A stretch of 64,000 bases of DNA, taken from contig NZ_CP050854.1 in the NCBI RefSeq assembly GCF_017569925.1, positions 3,038,001-3,102,000 of the forward strand, written 5' to 3'. The first letter of the stretch is position 1, and each line of letters starts with the position of its first letter. Made by a program: the position numbers and the translations under genes. Of the stretch, positions 19,283-29,504 are shown piece by piece. The notes under the pieces are model-generated. The model was not told the DNA's origin and did not search any database. It saw nothing but the letters and a program-made list of their open reading frames with translations. The DNA comes from Brenneria izadpanahii (GTDB taxonomy: Bacteria; Pseudomonadota; Gammaproteobacteria; Enterobacterales; Enterobacteriaceae).

Positions 19283-21337
19283 TCAAGGTTTACGCTGCGA
19301 TGGCACACCCAGCTTACGTAACTGTTCGATAAAGACCGAAGGATTTTTACTATCCTGCAATAACCACACCCGATGCTTGGCTCTGGTCAATGCGACATAC
19401 AGTAAGCGGCGCTCCTCCGCATCAGGAAAATCTTCAGGCTCAGGTAAAAGCACCTGTTCAAGAACGGATTCACGCGCGGGCGCCGGGAACCCATCTTTCC
19501 CGTCATGCATGCCGACAATAATCACATATTCTGCCTGTTGACCTTTGCTGGCATGAACCGTCATAAAGTCGATATGCAGATTCGGCCATTTTGTCGCGGC
19601 CTTTTGCAACACCGCCGGGCGCAGATGATGATAGCGGGACAGAACCAGAATGCGTTCGTCTGGCTTAACGAAACCGCTTAATTTATCCAACAAAGGCTCC
19701 AGTTGCTCCTGAGGAAGGATCGTTATTGCTTTTTTATCCCCTTTATTCAGACTATTAAGCGGTTTTTTTAGTTGATGGGGATTCTGTTGAATGAACTGAT
19801 TGGCAACTTCGCCGATGCGTTCATTAAACCGATAAGTCGTATCCAGCGCACACTGTTCGCTCACGCCAAAATTTTGTTCAAAAGCCGTTGTCAGCGATAA
19901 CTCAGCCCCGCTGAAGCGATAAATGGCCTGCCAGTCATCACCTACCGCGAATAAGCATGTCCTGCTGTTTTGCCTGCGCAAAGCGGACAACAGAGCCGCG
20001 CGCTGGGGCGAAATGTCCTGAAACTCATCCACCAGGATGTGCTTCCACGGGCTGATAAAACGCCCCTTATCCAACAGATTCACCGCCTGATGGATCAGGC
20101 CGGAAAAATCTACGGCATTCTCATCTTTCAATGCTTTCTTCCAGGCTTTCAATAGCGGCGCCATCAGCCGGATTCGCTGCTGAAATAACGGACGAATATC
20201 TTCCGGCGCTTGTTCCACCATTTCATTCTGGCTGCCTCCATGCATGCGCATCAGACCGATCCAACGCTCCAGGCGTCCCGCCAAACGATCGGCCAAAGCC
20301 TGATCGCGCCAGAAATCGCCTTCGGGAAGAGTCCACCCTAGTTCGTCCGTCAGCCATTGACGCCAACCTTTAGCCTGCGTTTTCTTCTCCGAGCATTGCT
20401 GTCGCCAATTTACTATCAGTAACTCTCGGCGCTTTTTCCCATCGCTTTCCAACTGGCTGATCTGCGGCGCTTTGCGACTGCATTGCTCAATAATGTGCAA
20501 CGCCAGAGCATGAAAGGTTTTCGCCTGAATATCTTTCGTGTGCAACCGGACTTGAATACGTTCATTCATTTCTTCCGCCGCCTTACGCCCAAACGCCAAC
20601 AGCAGAATTTGCTCCGGAACCGCGTCTCCACGATGCATTAACCAAGCGGCGCGAGCCACCAATACCGACGTTTTACCGCTGCCAGCCCCGGCCAGCACCA
20701 ATACCGCATCCTCGCCATTGATTACCGCTTTACATTGCGCGACATTCAACGGCGACGTTTCTACCGACTGAAAGAAATCCTGCTGCGCCACCAGCGTGCG
20801 CTCCATCCATTTCTGATTGCATTCCGTACGCCGTATGGCGCCGCGATCGAGCCACTGCTGACAAAGCTGATAGTTATCCCGGCAAATCTCAAATGCATCG
20901 AGCCGGGCGATAGGCAGCGGAAGGGACGCCAGCGTATCGCAAATATTCTCCTGCAATTGCGCCAACGCCTTGCGGTCAAACCAGTCATCCTGCTGTTCCA
21001 GCATGTGGATTTCGTCCGCTTGTTTTTGCAGCACATCAGCGCTCACCAGGCTCATTTCCTCGCTCCATGATTGCCAGGACTTGAGTAAGTAACGGTAAAA
21101 CGCTTGTGTTTCCTGCCACTCGGTGCCGTGTAGCCGCACAACTTTATCAGCCGGGAGTTCAAACTCCAGCTCTCCCCATACCAGCCCCCTTTTACAATGA
21201 ATATTCAAAAGCTGGTTGAACGGGATAATGTATTCATGTTTATCGCCACTCACTTCGACGCCCGCGTTAAGCAGCCTCACCCGGTTATATGGGTGCTGCG
21301 CCAAATGCTTACCTAAAGATGTTGATTTAAGCTCCAT
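19283..21337 (-). CDS. helD: DNA helicase IV
   Basis: 684-residue UvrD/Rep-type superfamily 1A helicase (E. coli HelD 684). After an N-terminal region of about 190 residues come Walker A GAGSGKTSVLVARAAWL (about 217-233), LLLAFGRKAAEEM, Walker B ILVDEFQDISP, AVGDDWQAIYRFSGAE, and C-terminal FMTVHASKGQQAEYVII and RRLLYVALTRAKHRVWL. It unwinds DNA 3' to 5' and is implicated in recombination. The gene is intact and flanked by mgsA and yccF as in E. coli. Confidence 0.97.
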   Translation of the reverse strand: MELKSTSLGKHLAQHPYNRVRLLNAGVEVSGDKHEYIIPFNQLLNIHCKRGLVWGELEFELPADKVVRLHGTEWQETQAFYRYLLKSWQSWSEEMSLVSADVLQKQADEIHMLEQQDDWFDRKALAQLQENICDTLASLPLPIARLDAFEICRDNYQLCQQWLDRGAIRRTECNQKWMERTLVAQQDFFQSVETSPLNVAQCKAVINGEDAVLVLAGAGSGKTSVLVARAAWLMHRGDAVPEQILLLAFGRKAAEEMNERIQVRLHTKDIQAKTFHALALHIIEQCSRKAPQISQLESDGKKRRELLIVNWRQQCSEKKTQAKGWRQWLTDELGWTLPEGDFWRDQALADRLAGRLERWIGLMRMHGGSQNEMVEQAPEDIRPLFQQRIRLMAPLLKAWKKALKDENAVDFSGLIHQAVNLLDKGRFISPWKHILVDEFQDISPQRAALLSALRRQNSRTCLFAVGDDWQAIYRFSGAELSLTTAFEQNFGVSEQCALDTTYRFNERIGEVANQFIQQNPHQLKKPLNSLNKGDKKAITILPQEQLEPLLDKLSGFVKPDERILVLSRYHHLRPAVLQKAATKWPNLHIDFMTVHASKGQQAEYVIIVGMHDGKDGFPAPARESVLEQVLLPEPEDFPDAEERRLLYVALTRAKHRVWLLQDSKNPSVFIEQLRKLGVPSQRKP

Positions 21338-21506
21338 TATATTTGCGCCATGAATATTGTGAGATTTCGATCGCCTATCCTCGTAGTTTACCTGTTATCC
21401 GCATTTACGCTCTAGCCTTAAAAACAGGTTAGGATATCTCGATAGTTAATGTAATAATTCTTTTATCATCATAGAGTTTGCTTGTTCTGGAAACACTGGA
21501 GAATTT

Positions 21507-21953
21507 ATGCGCGTCGTATTGAATATCCTTAATTTCGTGCTGGGAGGTTTTTTCACCACGTTATCCTGGCTCCTTGCTACGGTGGTAAGCGTACTGCTGA
21601 TATTCACACTGCCGCTGACCCGCTCATGTTGGGAAATCACCAAATTGTCTTTTCTGCCTTATGGCAACGAAGCCATTCATGTTGATGAGCTACGCCCGGG
21701 TGGCAAAAATGCCATATTAAACGCCGGCGGCGCCGTGCTGAACATATTCTGGTTTATTTTCTTCGGCTGGTGGCTGTGCCTGTCGCACATTATCACCGGC
21801 ATTGCGCAATGCATCACTATCATTGGTATTCCCGTAGGCATCGCCAATTTTAAAATCGCGGCCATTGCGCTGTGGCCGGTCGGTCGCCGCGTGGTATCGG
21901 TTGAGATGGCGCAGGCCGCCAGAGAAGAAAACGCCCGCCGACGCTTCCGTTAA
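21507..21953 (+). CDS. yccF: Inner membrane protein YccF
   Basis: 148-residue membrane protein with two YccF domains (GGFFTTLSWLLATVVSVLLIF and GWWLCLSHIITGIAQCITII), a family of unknown function. Divergent from helD and followed 20 bases later by yccS, so probably co-transcribed with it. Confidence 0.94.
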   Translation: MRVVLNILNFVLGGFFTTLSWLLATVVSVLLIFTLPLTRSCWEITKLSFLPYGNEAIHVDELRPGGKNAILNAGGAVLNIFWFIFFGWWLCLSHIITGIAQCITIIGIPVGIANFKIAAIALWPVGRRVVSVEMAQAAREENARRRFR

Positions 21954-21973
21954 CAGAGCCAGAGGATATATCG

Positions 21974-24112
21974 TTGTTCGCGTTCACCCCCAGGATCCGC
22001 CGCTATATTTATAACAGCAGTTGGCTGTATAACATCCGCATATTTATCGCGCTTGCCGGTGCGGCAGCCGTTCCCTGGTGGCTGGGGCAGCCGACAGCGA
22101 CAATTCCGCTTACGCTGGGCGTGGTCGCCGCCGCATTAACCGATCTTGACGATCGGCTAGCCGGACGATTGCGTAACCTGTTTATCACGCTGTTCTGTTT
22201 TCTCATTGCATCGGTTTCGATAGAACTGCTATTCCCCTATCCCTGGTTGTTTGGCATCGGGCTGGCGCTATCTACCTGGGGCTTCATCTTGCTCGGCGCG
22301 TTGGGACAACGCTATGCCACTATCGCCTTTGGCGCGCTGCTGATTGCGGTATACACCATGCTGGGGATCTCGCTTTATGATACCTGGTATCAACAACCCG
22401 TCATGTTGCTGATCGGCGCATTATGGTACAACCTGCTCACGCTCTTCGGGCATCTGATCTTTCCAATCCGACCGCTACAGGACAACCTGGCGCAATGTTA
22501 TCAGCAGCTTGCCCGCTATCTTGACGCCAAAGCCAATCTATTCGATCCGGATCTCGAAGAGGAATCGGATCAGCCGTTGATTGAGGTCACCATGGTCAAC
22601 AGCCAGGTGGTGGCCACCCTGAATCAGGCTAAATCGTCATTGCTGACCCGTCTGCGAGGCGATCGAGGTCAAAGAAGCACGCGCCGTACGCTGCATTACT
22701 ACTTTGTTGCGCAGGACATTCATGAGCGAGCCAGTTCCTCCCATGTGAATTATTCGCAGCTACGTGAAAAATTCCGCTACAGCGATGTGCTGTTTCGTTT
22801 TCAACGGCTGCTTTCAATGCAGGCTCGCTCCTGCCAACAGCTAGCGCAATCCATTTTATTTCATCAGAAATATCAGCATGATAGCCGTATCGAGCATGCT
22901 TTCGTTCATCTTGAGTCGGCAATAACGCGCATTGCCGAAAGCAACAGCGCCGATTCTTCGCAAATCAAAGCATTGCAATACTTACTGAATAATCTGCGGG
23001 CGATCGATGCGCAATTATCAACCATTGAATCAGAGCAGACCATCGAGCAGGAAAACAATCCGGAAAATACCTTAGCCGATGACAAAATTACCGGCTGGAG
23101 CGATATTCGTTTGCGGATTAGTCGTCATCTGACGCCTCAATCGGCGCTGTTCCGCCATGCCGTCCGGATGTCGGTATTACTTTGCTGCGGTTACGCCTTC
23201 ATTCAGCTTACAGGCATGCGGCATGGATATTGGATACTGCTAACCAGCCTGTTCGTCTGCCAACCCAACTATAACGCAACCCGACGTCGTCTGGCCCTGC
23301 GGGTCATAGGCACACTGACGGGGATTTTGCTGGGACTGCCCATTTTATATTTTGTGCCTTCCATTGAAGGACAATTGACGCTCATAGTGATTAGCGGCGT
23401 GTTGTTTTTCGCTTTTCGCCACGTGCAATATGCGCACGCCACCATGTTCATCACGCTGCTGGTGCTGTTGTGTTTCAATCTGCTGGGCGAGGGTTTTGAG
23501 GTCGCCGCGCCGCGCGTAATCGATACCTTACTCGGATGCGCCATCGCCTGGATAGCGGTCAGTTTTATCTGGCCGGACTGGCGTTTCCGCGGTCTACCGG
23601 CCGTTATCAATAAAACATTAAACGCCAATTGCCGCTACCTGAATGCAATTATGGATCAATACCATCAGGGCAAAGATAATAGCCTGACTTACCGTATCGC
23701 CCGACGCGATGCCCACAATTGCGATGCGGAATTAGCGTCGGTGGTTTCCAATATGTCGTCGGAACCGCACGCCATTCGAGATAAAATGGATAGCGCCTTC
23801 CGCCTGATGTGTCTCAATCACACCTTGCTCAGCTACATTTCCACACTGGGCGCTCATCGCGAAAAGATTTCATCGCCTGATATCCTGCAATTACTGGATG
23901 ACGCGGTCCACTACGTTGAAGATGCGCTGCATCGCAATGAGGAAAAAGAAGAACTGAAAGTAAGTCAGGGATTGAACGCGATAACCAGCCGCATCCACTC
24001 CCTGTCAGCAGAGCCGGATAGCAAAGAACTATTGGTTCTTCAGCAGATCGGCTTGCTCATTGAACTATTGCCCGAACTTACTCAATTAAAAAACGACATG
24101 ATTAAACTATAA
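21974..24112 (+). CDS. yccS: FUSC-family inner membrane protein YccS
   Basis: 712-residue protein of the FUSC/aromatic-acid-exporter type. It has an N-terminal bundle of about six helices (residues 15-160), a cytoplasmic helical region, a second bundle (about 395-530) containing RHGYWILLTSLFVCQPNYNATRRRL, and a C-terminal soluble part with AYRIARRDAHN-like sequence. It closely follows E. coli YccS. Start is TTG at 21974 with AGAGGA upstream. Transport substrate is unknown. Confidence 0.94.
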   Translation: MFAFTPRIRRYIYNSSWLYNIRIFIALAGAAAVPWWLGQPTATIPLTLGVVAAALTDLDDRLAGRLRNLFITLFCFLIASVSIELLFPYPWLFGIGLALSTWGFILLGALGQRYATIAFGALLIAVYTMLGISLYDTWYQQPVMLLIGALWYNLLTLFGHLIFPIRPLQDNLAQCYQQLARYLDAKANLFDPDLEEESDQPLIEVTMVNSQVVATLNQAKSSLLTRLRGDRGQRSTRRTLHYYFVAQDIHERASSSHVNYSQLREKFRYSDVLFRFQRLLSMQARSCQQLAQSILFHQKYQHDSRIEHAFVHLESAITRIAESNSADSSQIKALQYLLNNLRAIDAQLSTIESEQTIEQENNPENTLADDKITGWSDIRLRISRHLTPQSALFRHAVRMSVLLCCGYAFIQLTGMRHGYWILLTSLFVCQPNYNATRRRLALRVIGTLTGILLGLPILYFVPSIEGQLTLIVISGVLFFAFRHVQYAHATMFITLLVLLCFNLLGEGFEVAAPRVIDTLLGCAIAWIAVSFIWPDWRFRGLPAVINKTLNANCRYLNAIMDQYHQGKDNSLTYRIARRDAHNCDAELASVVSNMSSEPHAIRDKMDSAFRLMCLNHTLLSYISTLGAHREKISSPDILQLLDDAVHYVEDALHRNEEKEELKVSQGLNAITSRIHSLSAEPDSKELLVLQQIGLLIELLPELTQLKNDMIKL

Positions 24113-24142
24113 AAAATAACCGGTCGGCGGAGAGGATTCGCA

Positions 24143-24769
24143 TCAATGCTTGTGTCTTTTGAAAGAAGACACAACGTTGCTCTCATACCATTCCAACAGC
24201 TCATTACGAATACCATGCGGCAACGCCGCCTGATGCATGCCGCATATGGCGCCGGCCAGAGCCAGTAATATATTAACGCTCAGATTCGCACTGATCGTCC
24301 GTAATTTCAGATAACAGCCTTTGGCGCCATGCTGCTGTAATTCGTCAATATTCTTTATGCCTACCTTCCATAGTAAACGCTCCAGATCGTGATTGAGATT
24401 CGGTAAATCCTTTAAACGCACACACATGTTCTTCGCCGTTTTATCCTGCTGCGCCCCTGACAAAGACATACTGGCAAGGCGCAATAGTTGCGTATGGTTT
24501 CCCCATAGAGACGCATCGACAAGATAATAATTCAACGGAACCGGTACGCCCCGCTTGGTATAAATAAGATTGGGCATGTTGCGGCTACGAAAGTGAGGTT
24601 CATCTTTTTTGCTGGCGCGCAGATAGAGTTCGCCGCCCGATACCAGACCAAAAATAATTTTATTTGCCGCGATGCTGTAACCACCAAATTGGGAACGGGA
24701 TGTTATATCCCCTAAAGATGCAAAACAAAGCTTAGACTGCAAAATCCTTTTTTCGCATAAATGTTTCAT
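24143..24769 (-). CDS. sxy: Competence regulator Sxy/TfoX
   Basis: 208-residue regulator that helps CRP activate CRP-S promoters of DNA-uptake genes. It has an N-terminal TfoX domain (FGGYSIAANKIIFGLVSGGELYLRA) and a C-terminal helix-hairpin domain (LKDLPNLNHDLERLLWKVGI, VDELQQHG-like). Position between yccS and sulA is the E. coli order. It converges on yccS with a 30-base gap. Confidence 0.93.
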   Translation of the reverse strand: MKHLCEKRILQSKLCFASLGDITSRSQFGGYSIAANKIIFGLVSGGELYLRASKKDEPHFRSRNMPNLIYTKRGVPVPLNYYLVDASLWGNHTQLLRLASMSLSGAQQDKTAKNMCVRLKDLPNLNHDLERLLWKVGIKNIDELQQHGAKGCYLKLRTISANLSVNILLALAGAICGMHQAALPHGIRNELLEWYESNVVSSFKRHKH

Positions 24770-24951
24770 TACTGTGATCCTTAGTATTGAAATAATCTAT
24801 CCCTGCTACTTGGAATATTCATAACAGGAGCAAGTAATTAATCACAGGGTAAAAGCGTCTTCAAACATAAAATGAGCTTGCTGCGCATTGTATGCCGAAT
24901 ATGCGAAGCGCTTTGAAAAAATCAGGTTGATTTTCATCCGCGCCAAGTATA

Positions 24952-24967
24952 CTGTATATACATACAG
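24952..24967 (+). promoter_or_regulatory. LexA box of sulA
   Basis: CTGTATATACATACAG is a perfect CTGT-N8-ACAG SOS operator, 22 bases before the sulA start codon, so LexA binding would block the promoter. Confidence 0.95.
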
Positions 24968-24988
24968 CAAACTATGGGGAACCTCATT

Positions 24989-25495
24989 ATGCGCACTCAA
25001 CCACGCCGTTCTTACAACGCTCAACCGTCGCCGTTTTCCGGTAACCAATTAGCTACAACGTCTTCAGCGTCCTGTGGTGGAGTTATCAGCGAAATCGTTT
25101 ATAACGCCGATCAACCCATAGTTGCGCATTTACTGCTTCCGCTTTTACAACAGCTGGGAGCACAATCACGCTGGTTGCTTTGGCTGTCCCCTCAGCAGAA
25201 ACTCAGCCGTCCATGGCTACAGCAGTCCGGACTGCCGCTCGATAAAAGCGTTCAGTTGAATCACATCAATCCCCTATTCACGGTTGACGCCATGGAAAAA
25301 GCATTGCTGACAGGAAATTATAGTGCGGTATTATGCTGGTTACCGGAAGATTTGACTGAAGAAGAAAAGGTAAGATTACGCCGTGCGGCCCAATCGGGAA
25401 ACACCTATGGCTTTATTATGAGACCAGAAAATACGAATCATGGCGCACATAGACTGTTTTCTAGCCTAAAAATTCACACAACATTGTATCATTAA
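24989..25495 (+). CDS. sulA: SOS cell-division inhibitor SulA
   Basis: 168-residue inhibitor that binds FtsZ and stops septation during the SOS response; it is degraded by Lon. Family features are [44 protein letters not shown] and the C-terminal IHTTLYH, where the final residues act as the Lon signal. Start at 24989 follows GGGGAACC. The LexA box upstream shows SOS control. Order sxy-sulA-ompA is conserved. Confidence 0.96.
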   Translation: MRTQPRRSYNAQPSPFSGNQLATTSSASCGGVISEIVYNADQPIVAHLLLPLLQQLGAQSRWLLWLSPQQKLSRPWLQQSGLPLDKSVQLNHINPLFTVDAMEKALLTGNYSAVLCWLPEDLTEEEKVRLRRAAQSGNTYGFIMRPENTNHGAHRLFSSLKIHTTLYH

Positions 25496-25712
25496 GTAAA
25501 TTCAGAATTTTCTCACCCGATTTGCGGAATAGCCAGAATATTTCCCGGTAGTGCTAGCTTTATCAAGCTCTTCGGATGTGTTTTTTTACAGTAGAAAACC
25601 CGTGATATCTGTCAAAACCATCTACTATTTGTTAGTAAGTATGTATGAATCGTTAATTTATCAATGATACGAATCACATCATACTTGTAACTTTCTCATC
25701 ACGTTGTAGACT

Positions 25713-25741
25713 TTGACTCGCTGGAGTTGCTCTTTTATAAC
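25713..25741 (+). promoter_or_regulatory. Sigma-70 promoter of ompA
   Basis: TTGACT (25713-25718) and TATAAC (25736-25741) are separated by 17 bases. Transcription would start near 25748, giving a leader of about 110 bases. The rest of the 364-base gap after sulA shows no gene. Confidence 0.75.
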
Positions 25742-25859
25742 GCCAATATATTTGGCAGTGAGTAATAAATAAGGGCAAAGTCTCCTGTTAAAGGATTTTA
25801 ACCAAAGGTCTATTAACCTTCCGCGTTAATTGCCGATTTGGATGATAATGAGGCGTAAA

Positions 25860-26936
25860 ATGAAAAAAACAGCTATCGCAGTTGCAGTGGCACTGGCTGG
25901 CTTCGCTACCGTAGCCCAAGCCGCACCTAAAGATGACACCTGGTATGTCGGTGGCAAACTGGGTGTTTCCCAATTTCATGACACTGGTTTCTACGGAAAC
26001 GGTTATGAAGGTATCAACAACAACCCAATCAAAAGCAAATTAGGCGCTGGTGCATTCCTGGGCTACCAAGCTAACCCTTATTTGGGTTTTGAACTGGGTT
26101 ACGACTGGTTGGGCCGTATCAAATACGCCGGCTCAGCAACGTCAAACACTGACAGCGCCAGCTTCAAGGCTCAAGGCGTTCAACTGGCGGCTAAACTTAG
26201 CTACCCGGTACTGCCTGACCTGGACGTTTACACCCGTTTAGGCGGCATGATCTGGCGTGCGGATAGCAATGCTGGCGGTACTCGCAACCTGGACAACGAT
26301 GACACCGGCGTTTCCCCGCTGGCTGCGGTCGGTGTTGAATACGCGTTCAACAAAAACTGGGCTACTCGCGTAGACTACCAGTGGGTTAGCAATATCGGTG
26401 ACGCATCTACCGTTGGCGCACGTCCTGATAACATGCTGATGAGCGTTGGCTTGTCTTACCGCTTCGGTCAGGACGATTACGTTGCTCCGGCTCCGGCTCC
26501 GGCGCCAGCTCCGGCTCCAGTAGTTGAAACCAAACGTTTCACTCTGAAGTCTGACGTACTGTTCAACTTCAACAAATCCACTCTGAAAGCAGAAGGCCAG
26601 CAATCACTGGATCAACTGTACTCTCAGCTGAGCTCTCTCGACCCGAAAGACGGTTCAGTCGTGGTTCTGGGCTTCACCGACCGTTTAGGTTCCGAACAGT
26701 ACAACCAGGCGCTGTCTGAAAAACGTGCTCAGACTGTTGTTGATTACCTGGTTTCCAAGGGTATCCCTTCAGACAAGATCTCTGCTCGCGGTCAAGGTAA
26801 ATCCAACCCTGTTACCGGTTCTACCTGTGACAACGTAAGACCTCGCGCTGCATTGATCGACTGCCTGGCTCCCGATCGTCGCGTAGAGATCGAAGTTAGA
26901 GGCATCAAAGACGTGGTAACTCAGCCTCAGGCTTAA
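25860..26936 (+). CDS. ompA: Outer membrane protein A
   Basis: 358-residue major porin-like protein. It has a signal peptide [21 protein letters not shown], an eight-stranded beta-barrel (residues about 22-200), a proline-alanine hinge of repeated PAPA units (about 208-222), and a C-terminal OmpA peptidoglycan-binding domain ([29 protein letters not shown]). It ties the outer membrane to the cell wall. The frame extends upstream, but ATG 25860 with GAGGCG upstream starts the signal peptide. Codon use is highly biased, as expected for an abundant protein. Confidence 0.98.
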   Translation: MKKTAIAVAVALAGFATVAQAAPKDDTWYVGGKLGVSQFHDTGFYGNGYEGINNNPIKSKLGAGAFLGYQANPYLGFELGYDWLGRIKYAGSATSNTDSASFKAQGVQLAAKLSYPVLPDLDVYTRLGGMIWRADSNAGGTRNLDNDDTGVSPLAAVGVEYAFNKNWATRVDYQWVSNIGDASTVGARPDNMLMSVGLSYRFGQDDYVAPAPAPAPAPAPVVETKRFTLKSDVLFNFNKSTLKAEGQQSLDQLYSQLSSLDPKDGSVVVLGFTDRLGSEQYNQALSEKRAQTVVDYLVSKGIPSDKISARGQGKSNPVTGSTCDNVRPRAALIDCLAPDRRVEIEVRGIKDVVTQPQA

Positions 26937-26947
26937 GTTTTATCCAC

Positions 26948-26980
26948 AAAAAAACCTCGTTTCGGCGAGGTTTTTCTTTT
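26948..26980 (+). terminator. Terminator of ompA
   Basis: AAAAACCTCG-tttcgg-CGAGGTTTTTCTTTT hairpin beginning 12 bases after the stop codon. Confidence 0.92.
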
Positions 26981-27017
26981 TCTACTCATCGTGTTAACTG
27001 CAAATTCAGCCGATACC

Positions 27018-27476
27018 TTAACTGCTTCCCTTGTTCAAAATCGCCTTAAGATCCTGCTTAAGCAATGACATCTGGCTGGCGTATTTTTCTTTATATTCCG
27101 CATCTTCAATCAACTGCACAATGGTGTCCGACAACGTACTGCCGCGCCGCTGCGCTAATGCGGCCAGACGCTGCCAGACCAGAAACTCCAGATCGATAGA
27201 TTTTTTACGGGTATGCTGATGCTCCGCGTTAAAATGGCGTTTACGCCGAGCCCGAATGGTTTGTTTCATGCGATTTTCCAGCGCGGGGTTCATGTATTGG
27301 TCAATCCATTCCAAGACCTTTACCGGCTGGTTTTCCATTTGCAGTAGCGCATTCACCGCTTCTTCCGCCTCGCTTAGCTCTAAGAAACGAGTGATAGCCT
27401 CGCCTTCACGGTGTTTTTTCACCAGATATTTCCATTTCCATCCGCACTCAAGATTTTCTAACTGTTGATATTTCAT
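27018..27476 (-). CDS. matP: Macrodomain Ter protein MatP
   Basis: 152-residue DNA-binding protein that organises the replication-terminus macrodomain by binding matS sites and interacting with the division apparatus. It has an N-terminal helical domain ([26 protein letters not shown]), a central ribbon-helix-helix ([29 protein letters not shown]) and a C-terminal coiled coil. Flanked by ompA and lonH as in E. coli. I saw no obvious matS palindrome in the window. Confidence 0.96.
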   Translation of the reverse strand: MKYQQLENLECGWKWKYLVKKHREGEAITRFLELSEAEEAVNALLQMENQPVKVLEWIDQYMNPALENRMKQTIRARRKRHFNAEHQHTRKKSIDLEFLVWQRLAALAQRRGSTLSDTIVQLIEDAEYKEKYASQMSLLKQDLKAILNKGSS

Positions 27477-27685
27477 ACTAATTTCTTCAGTGACCGTGTA
27501 ACGTTGATATTAGCATAACAGTTTTTCCCTGATTTTCACCGTTCGCTGGTTATTTTTAAGACTATTTTTACACAAAACAAGCTAATTAGGAGAAGACCTT
27601 TTTTTATCATATGACTCTCCTCATGTGCAGCCAGCATTATTCTTGTATAATCACGCTTTTCCTTTAGACGACTACATTTGATACT

Positions 27686-29413
27686 TTGACCAGTAACCGA
27701 CTTGCATGGCAGCACCTACTGCCCGACTATACGCCTTATCAAACCTTATTCGCCCAGGCCGCACAACTTACCCCCGCTGAATTCGCTGATATTCAGCCGC
27801 GTTTGGCCGACAGTTTGACGTTGTTTTGCCATCCGCGTTCACCCTCGCGTTTTATGCTGCTGAAGGCGTTGGAGGATAGCGAATACATGGCGCTGATAGA
27901 ACGTGCCGTGAATGCCATAAGGCCTAAAACCGACGGCGTGTTCGGCAGTAAATATATTGTTGAAGGTTCCGCTGTGCGGGTTCAGCCAGCAACACAATCC
28001 ACCGACAATTTCGCATCGCAGAGCGCCTGTGGCTATCAGGAGTGGATTGAACCTGAACAATTATTTGGCTGCGTGCGTTATTTTCAGCAGCAAGTGACCC
28101 TCACGCCTGGATTAATCCATAAAGTGAATGGCGGTACCTTGATTCTTACCGCCAGAGCATTACTGGCTCAACCATTACTGTGGTTACGTCTAAAGCAAAT
28201 TATTACCGAAGGAGTATATCGTTGGATCTCTCCCGATGAGCGAACCCCGCTCCCCGTCGATATCCCGCCAATGCCGCTGGATGTGCGCTTAATCATACTG
28301 GGAGACCGGGAAAGTTTAGGGGATATTCATGATATCGAGCCTGAATTAAGCGATCGTTCGGTTTATGGCGAATTCGAAGCGCAGTTACAGCTTATTGAAG
28401 TCAAAGACATGGAGCGTTGGTGCACATACATCAACTCACTGTGCCTGGGAAATCATTTACCAAAGCTGTCCGCCGATGCTTGGCCTGAGTTTTTCAATCA
28501 GGCGGTACGTTACAGCGGAGATCAGGGCTTCCTGCCATTATGTCCGCTATGGCTGGGCCAACAGCTTAAATATGCCGCGCTATATGCACAAAGACAGGAA
28601 ATCACCGCCCAGACGCTTATCGACGCCGCCGCAGCTCGTCTCTGGAGGGATGGCTATCTGCGCGAACGCATGCAGGATGAAATTGAACAGGGCCAGATAC
28701 TGATCGAAACCGATGGTTATGTTATTGGACAGGTCAATGGGCTCTCAGTGCTAGATTATCCTGGCTACCCTATGATGTTTGGGGAACCAACGCGCATCAG
28801 CTGCGTCGTTCACCCTGGCGATGGCGAATTCACCGACGTCGAACGCAAAGCGGAACTTGGCGGAAATCTGCATGCCAAAGGTATGATGATCATGCAGGCA
28901 TTTCTGATATCGGAGCTGGAGCTTGATCAACAGCTTCCGTTTTCCGCTTCTATCGTTTTTGAACAATCTTACGGTGAAGTGGACGGCGACAGCGCCTCAC
29001 TGGCCGAGCTGTGCGCCTTAATCAGCGCCCTCGCCTTGCAGCCGATCAATCAGCAAATTGCCGTAACGGGTTCTGTCGATCAATTCGGCCACGTTCAGCC
29101 CATCGGTGGGGTAAATGAGAAGATTGAGGGCTTCTTTGAGGTATGCCGGCGCCGCGGTCTAACCGGTCAACAAGGGGTGGTTCTGCCGGCGGCAAATCTT
29201 CGCCACTTGTGTCTGCATGAAGACGTTATTGCTGCTGTCCGTAAGGAGCGGTTCCATCTGTTCCCGGTGGAAACAGCGCCGGAAGCAATATCATTACTGA
29301 CAAATTTGGCATACGACGATGCTCATCAGCCTAATTTGTTGACGGCAATCCGTGAACGTATCGGACAATTAAATCCGCAGGAGCGGCGACGCTTTCCCTG
29401 GTTTTTCCGTTAG
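27686..29413 (+). CDS. ycbZ: Lon-like protease LonH/YcbZ
   Basis: 575-residue protein of the LonB/LonC-like family. It has an N-terminal P-loop-derived region without an obvious intact Walker A motif, a middle ILIETDGYVIGQVNGLSV block, and a C-terminal S16 protease domain. EVDGDSASLAELCALISAL holds the catalytic serine (GDSAS) and GGVNEKIEGFFEVCRRRGL the catalytic lysine. Start is TTG at 27686. Downstream fabA and upstream matP are conserved neighbours. The physiological substrate is unknown. Confidence 0.93.
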   Translation: MTSNRLAWQHLLPDYTPYQTLFAQAAQLTPAEFADIQPRLADSLTLFCHPRSPSRFMLLKALEDSEYMALIERAVNAIRPKTDGVFGSKYIVEGSAVRVQPATQSTDNFASQSACGYQEWIEPEQLFGCVRYFQQQVTLTPGLIHKVNGGTLILTARALLAQPLLWLRLKQIITEGVYRWISPDERTPLPVDIPPMPLDVRLIILGDRESLGDIHDIEPELSDRSVYGEFEAQLQLIEVKDMERWCTYINSLCLGNHLPKLSADAWPEFFNQAVRYSGDQGFLPLCPLWLGQQLKYAALYAQRQEITAQTLIDAAAARLWRDGYLRERMQDEIEQGQILIETDGYVIGQVNGLSVLDYPGYPMMFGEPTRISCVVHPGDGEFTDVERKAELGGNLHAKGMMIMQAFLISELELDQQLPFSASIVFEQSYGEVDGDSASLAELCALISALALQPINQQIAVTGSVDQFGHVQPIGGVNEKIEGFFEVCRRRGLTGQQGVVLPAANLRHLCLHEDVIAAVRKERFHLFPVETAPEAISLLTNLAYDDAHQPNLLTAIRERIGQLNPQERRRFPWFFR

Positions 29414-29416
29414 ACA

Positions 29417-29433
29417 AACTGGTTTAACCAGAT
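29417..29433 (+). promoter_or_regulatory. FadR-type operator upstream of fabA
   Basis: AACTGGTTTAACCAGAT is a palindrome fitting the FadR pattern CTGGT-N3-ACCAG. It lies 71 bases before fabA, where FadR activates transcription in E. coli. Confidence 0.65.
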
Positions 29434-29448
29434 GTAACAGACTTGCTC

Positions 29449-29466
29449 AGCGTACATCTGTACGCT
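29449..29466 (+). promoter_or_regulatory. FabR-type operator upstream of fabA
   Basis: AGCGTACATCTGTACGCT is a perfect 18-base palindrome of the AGCGTACA-N2-TGTnCGCT type bound by FabR, which represses fabA and fabB when unsaturated acyl thioesters are plentiful. Confidence 0.8.
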
Positions 29467-29504
29467 AACCTGCGTGCTTCACTAAAACAAGGCTTACAGA
29501 GAAC

